Shown in pieces: positions 20,651 to 21,822 of a DNA stretch of 21,822 bases. Numbering within the stretch: position 1 is the first letter of the stretch; each line of letters starts with the position of its first letter. A program made the position numbers and the translations under genes. The notes beneath the pieces were generated by a model. The model had not been told where the DNA came from and made no database searches. It was given only the letters and a program-made list of their open reading frames with translations. Source of the DNA: an uncultured bacterium (GTDB lineage: Bacteria > Patescibacteriota > Minisyncoccia > Minisyncoccales > JAQTVQ01); the NCBI GenBank assembly GCA_903839905.1, contig CAIMDX010000070.1, positions 1 to 21,822 on the forward strand. The letters are read 5' to 3'.

Positions 20651-20679
20651 ATTTTACCAAAAAATAACTATTATGGCGA
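20651..20679 (-). promoter_or_regulatory. Candidate leaderless promoter of the DUF2207 gene
   Basis: Minus strand: -35 TCGCCA (20674-20679, weak), 17-bp spacer, extended -10 TGG-TAAAAT (TAAAAT at 20651-20656), then ATTAAT and the ATG at 20644. The -35 falls inside the end of idi. Confidence 0.55.
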
Positions 20680-21258
20680 TTCTTTTTCAAAATCAATATT
20701 ACGGCCCGATTTTCTTACTTCGTATTTTTCCAAGCCTTTTACTTTTTCACCGGCTTCTTTGCTTCCTTGGCCGATAATCAGCTGGAACCAAGGCGTATAA
20801 TTTTGCGGATTGTTTTTTATATCTTCGCGCAAATTTTCCAAGCTTACCCATTTCCAAGCATCAGCTTCTTCGGGATTCAATATCGGTTCGCCGTCAAAAC
20901 GGCCCTCCAAAACATGATCATATTCATGCTCAACCAATTCCCTGACCTTTATTTTATAAATAAATTCCAGTCCTATTTTTTTAACTGGCACGGTAAATCC
21001 CATTTCTTCTTTAAGTCTTCTTTCGGCCGCGAAGATCAATTCCTCGCCTGGTCTTGGGTGAGAACAACAAGTGTTGGTCCACAATCCGGGGCAATGATAT
21101 TTTGACGCCGCCCGCCTTTGCAAAAGAGTCTCTCCTTTTTGGTTGTATATTAAAATGGAAAAAGCGCGATGCAAAAGCCCTTGGCGATGCACCTCCATTT
21201 TTTCGCCGGTTCCCGTTTGATTATCAGACTCATCAACTAATATAATATCATCCGCCAT
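20671..21258 (-). CDS. idi: Isopentenyl-diphosphate delta-isomerase, type I
   Basis: Converts isopentenyl diphosphate to dimethylallyl diphosphate, starting isoprenoid chain building. 195 residues, normal for the type I (Nudix-fold) enzyme. Visible: LLHRAFSILIYN with His30, LLQRRA, the catalytic WTNTCCSHPRPGE (60-72; Cys65 aligns with the active Cys and His67 with the metal ligand), the Nudix helix RRLKEEMGF, and EHEYDHV with Glu110 and Glu112 as metal or acid-base residues. The C-terminal PWFQLI is also typical. It starts 14 nt after the hydrolase gene. No other isoprenoid gene is in the window. Confidence 0.95.
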   Translation of the reverse strand: MADDIILVDESDNQTGTGEKMEVHRQGLLHRAFSILIYNQKGETLLQRRAASKYHCPGLWTNTCCSHPRPGEELIFAAERRLKEEMGFTVPVKKIGLEFIYKIKVRELVEHEYDHVLEGRFDGEPILNPEEADAWKWVSLENLREDIKNNPQNYTPWFQLIIGQGSKEAGEKVKGLEKYEVRKSGRNIDFEKESP

Positions 21259-21272
21259 ATTTTATTTTTAAA

Positions 21273-21822
21273 TTAAAAAATACTTTTAATCTTTTCAACC
21301 AGGTCTGGAAACTTTGACTGGTTGAAATGTCCCTTATCTTCAAAAACCACCGCTTCGGCTCTCGGCAATTCCTGCTTGTATCTTTCAAGATCAGCAAAGG
21401 GAACGCAGATATCGTCTTTGCTGTAATAAAGGAATATCTTGCCGCCCTGCTCCTGCAACTTGGCCAGGCTTCCGCTAAAAACAAAATCGCCGAGCGTTGG
21501 TTCAAAATTTTTATCGCCGAACGGAGCGGAGATCAAAAATGTCGCTGCTATTTTTTTAGAAAAAATATTTTCCGACAAATATTTAGCCAAAAATATTCCG
21601 CCCAAAGAATGGCCGATTAAAATAACATTATCATTTAAAAAAGGAGTGAATTTATCAAACATGATCTTCCATTCCGCATATTTGGCATTCAGGGTATTAG
21701 GCATTTCCGGCAAGATTACTTCAAAATCGCCCCCCAGCTCTTCGGCTAAAGTTTTTTTCCAACTCTTCTCCCTAAGTTTCAACATCCCAAGATCAATTTC
21801 AAAATTTTTCAAAAAAGAAAGA
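21273..21822 (-). CDS. Alpha/beta hydrolase, RBBP9/YdeN-like (5' end beyond window)
   Basis: The frame is open to the right edge. The first in-window candidate start, a TTG at 21810-21812, is preceded by in-frame codons (LSF), so the true start, which should carry the first beta strand and an HG motif, lies outside. Visible: WKKTLAEELGGDFEVILPEM, AEWKIMFDKF, the nucleophile elbow ILIGHSLGG with the Ser, an Asp in YYSKDDICVPF and a His in FEDKGHFNQ, which together complete a Ser-Asp-His triad. Such small hydrolases act as serine esterases; the substrate is unknown. Downstream neighbour idi follows after 14 nt. Confidence 0.88.
   Translation of the reverse strand, partial: LSFLKNFEIDLGMLKLREKSWKKTLAEELGGDFEVILPEMPNTLNAKYAEWKIMFDKFTPFLNDNVILIGHSLGGIFLAKYLSENIFSKKIAATFLISAPFGDKNFEPTLGDFVFSGSLAKLQEQGGKIFLYYSKDDICVPFADLERYKQELPRAEAVVFEDKGHFNQSKFPDLVEKIKSIF

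Overview
This is a gene-dense bacterial window of about 40% GC by eye. It most resembles a Patescibacteria / Candidate Phyla Radiation genome, probably of the Parcubacteria type. The reasons are: compact, mostly one-strand gene blocks; an archaeal-type phosphoglycerate mutase; a shortened MetK; a 7TM sensor with no kinase; a prepilin fused to RCC1 repeats; and GC-rich palindromic repeats scattered between and even inside genes. The taxonomic call is an inference. No rRNA, tRNA, CRISPR array, transposase or phage gene was seen.

Layout. Bases 1-11964 are all on the minus strand. In transcription order they run: YbaB, glyoxalase II-like hydrolase, 7TM sensor stub, a two-helix membrane protein with a Cys-rich tail, DUF4342, a terminator, HIT hydrolase, FtsZ, degenerate copies of the FtsZ tail, GalU, thioredoxin reductase-like protein, enolase, lone response regulator, ApgM, glutaredoxin, GAPDH and the prepilin-RCC1 protein cut by the window edge. 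Bases 12140-13778 are a plus-strand island: a tRNA-binding OB-fold protein, then a complete SAM-I riboswitch unit (promoter, aptamer, terminator) and metK. A perfect 16-bp hairpin terminator separates metK from the next minus-strand block (13837-21822): xseB, xseA, a beta-CASP nuclease, YwbE and an RNase D-like exonuclease (all nucleic-acid processing), then a SIMPL protein, a DUF2207 membrane protein, isopentenyl-diphosphate isomerase and an alpha/beta hydrolase cut by the right edge.

How the genes fit together. GAPDH, ApgM and enolase are three lower-glycolysis steps, with two thiol-redox proteins and a lone receiver domain between them. GalU makes UDP-glucose for surface sugars and FtsZ drives division. 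XseA/XseB form exonuclease VII, with two further nucleases beside them.

The most unusual observations are: (1) a 28-bp palindromic element in tandem inside the enolase gene, read in two frames and adding about 19 residues; (2) two degenerate extra copies of the FtsZ C-terminal peptide just downstream of ftsZ, one in frame after an amber codon; (3) several promoters whose -10 box lies exactly 6 nt before the ATG, implying leaderless mRNAs; (4) a SAM-I riboswitch whose P4 helix has a mutually exclusive 11-bp antiterminator partner; and (5) two families of dispersed palindromes. I found no clearly new defence or mobile system.
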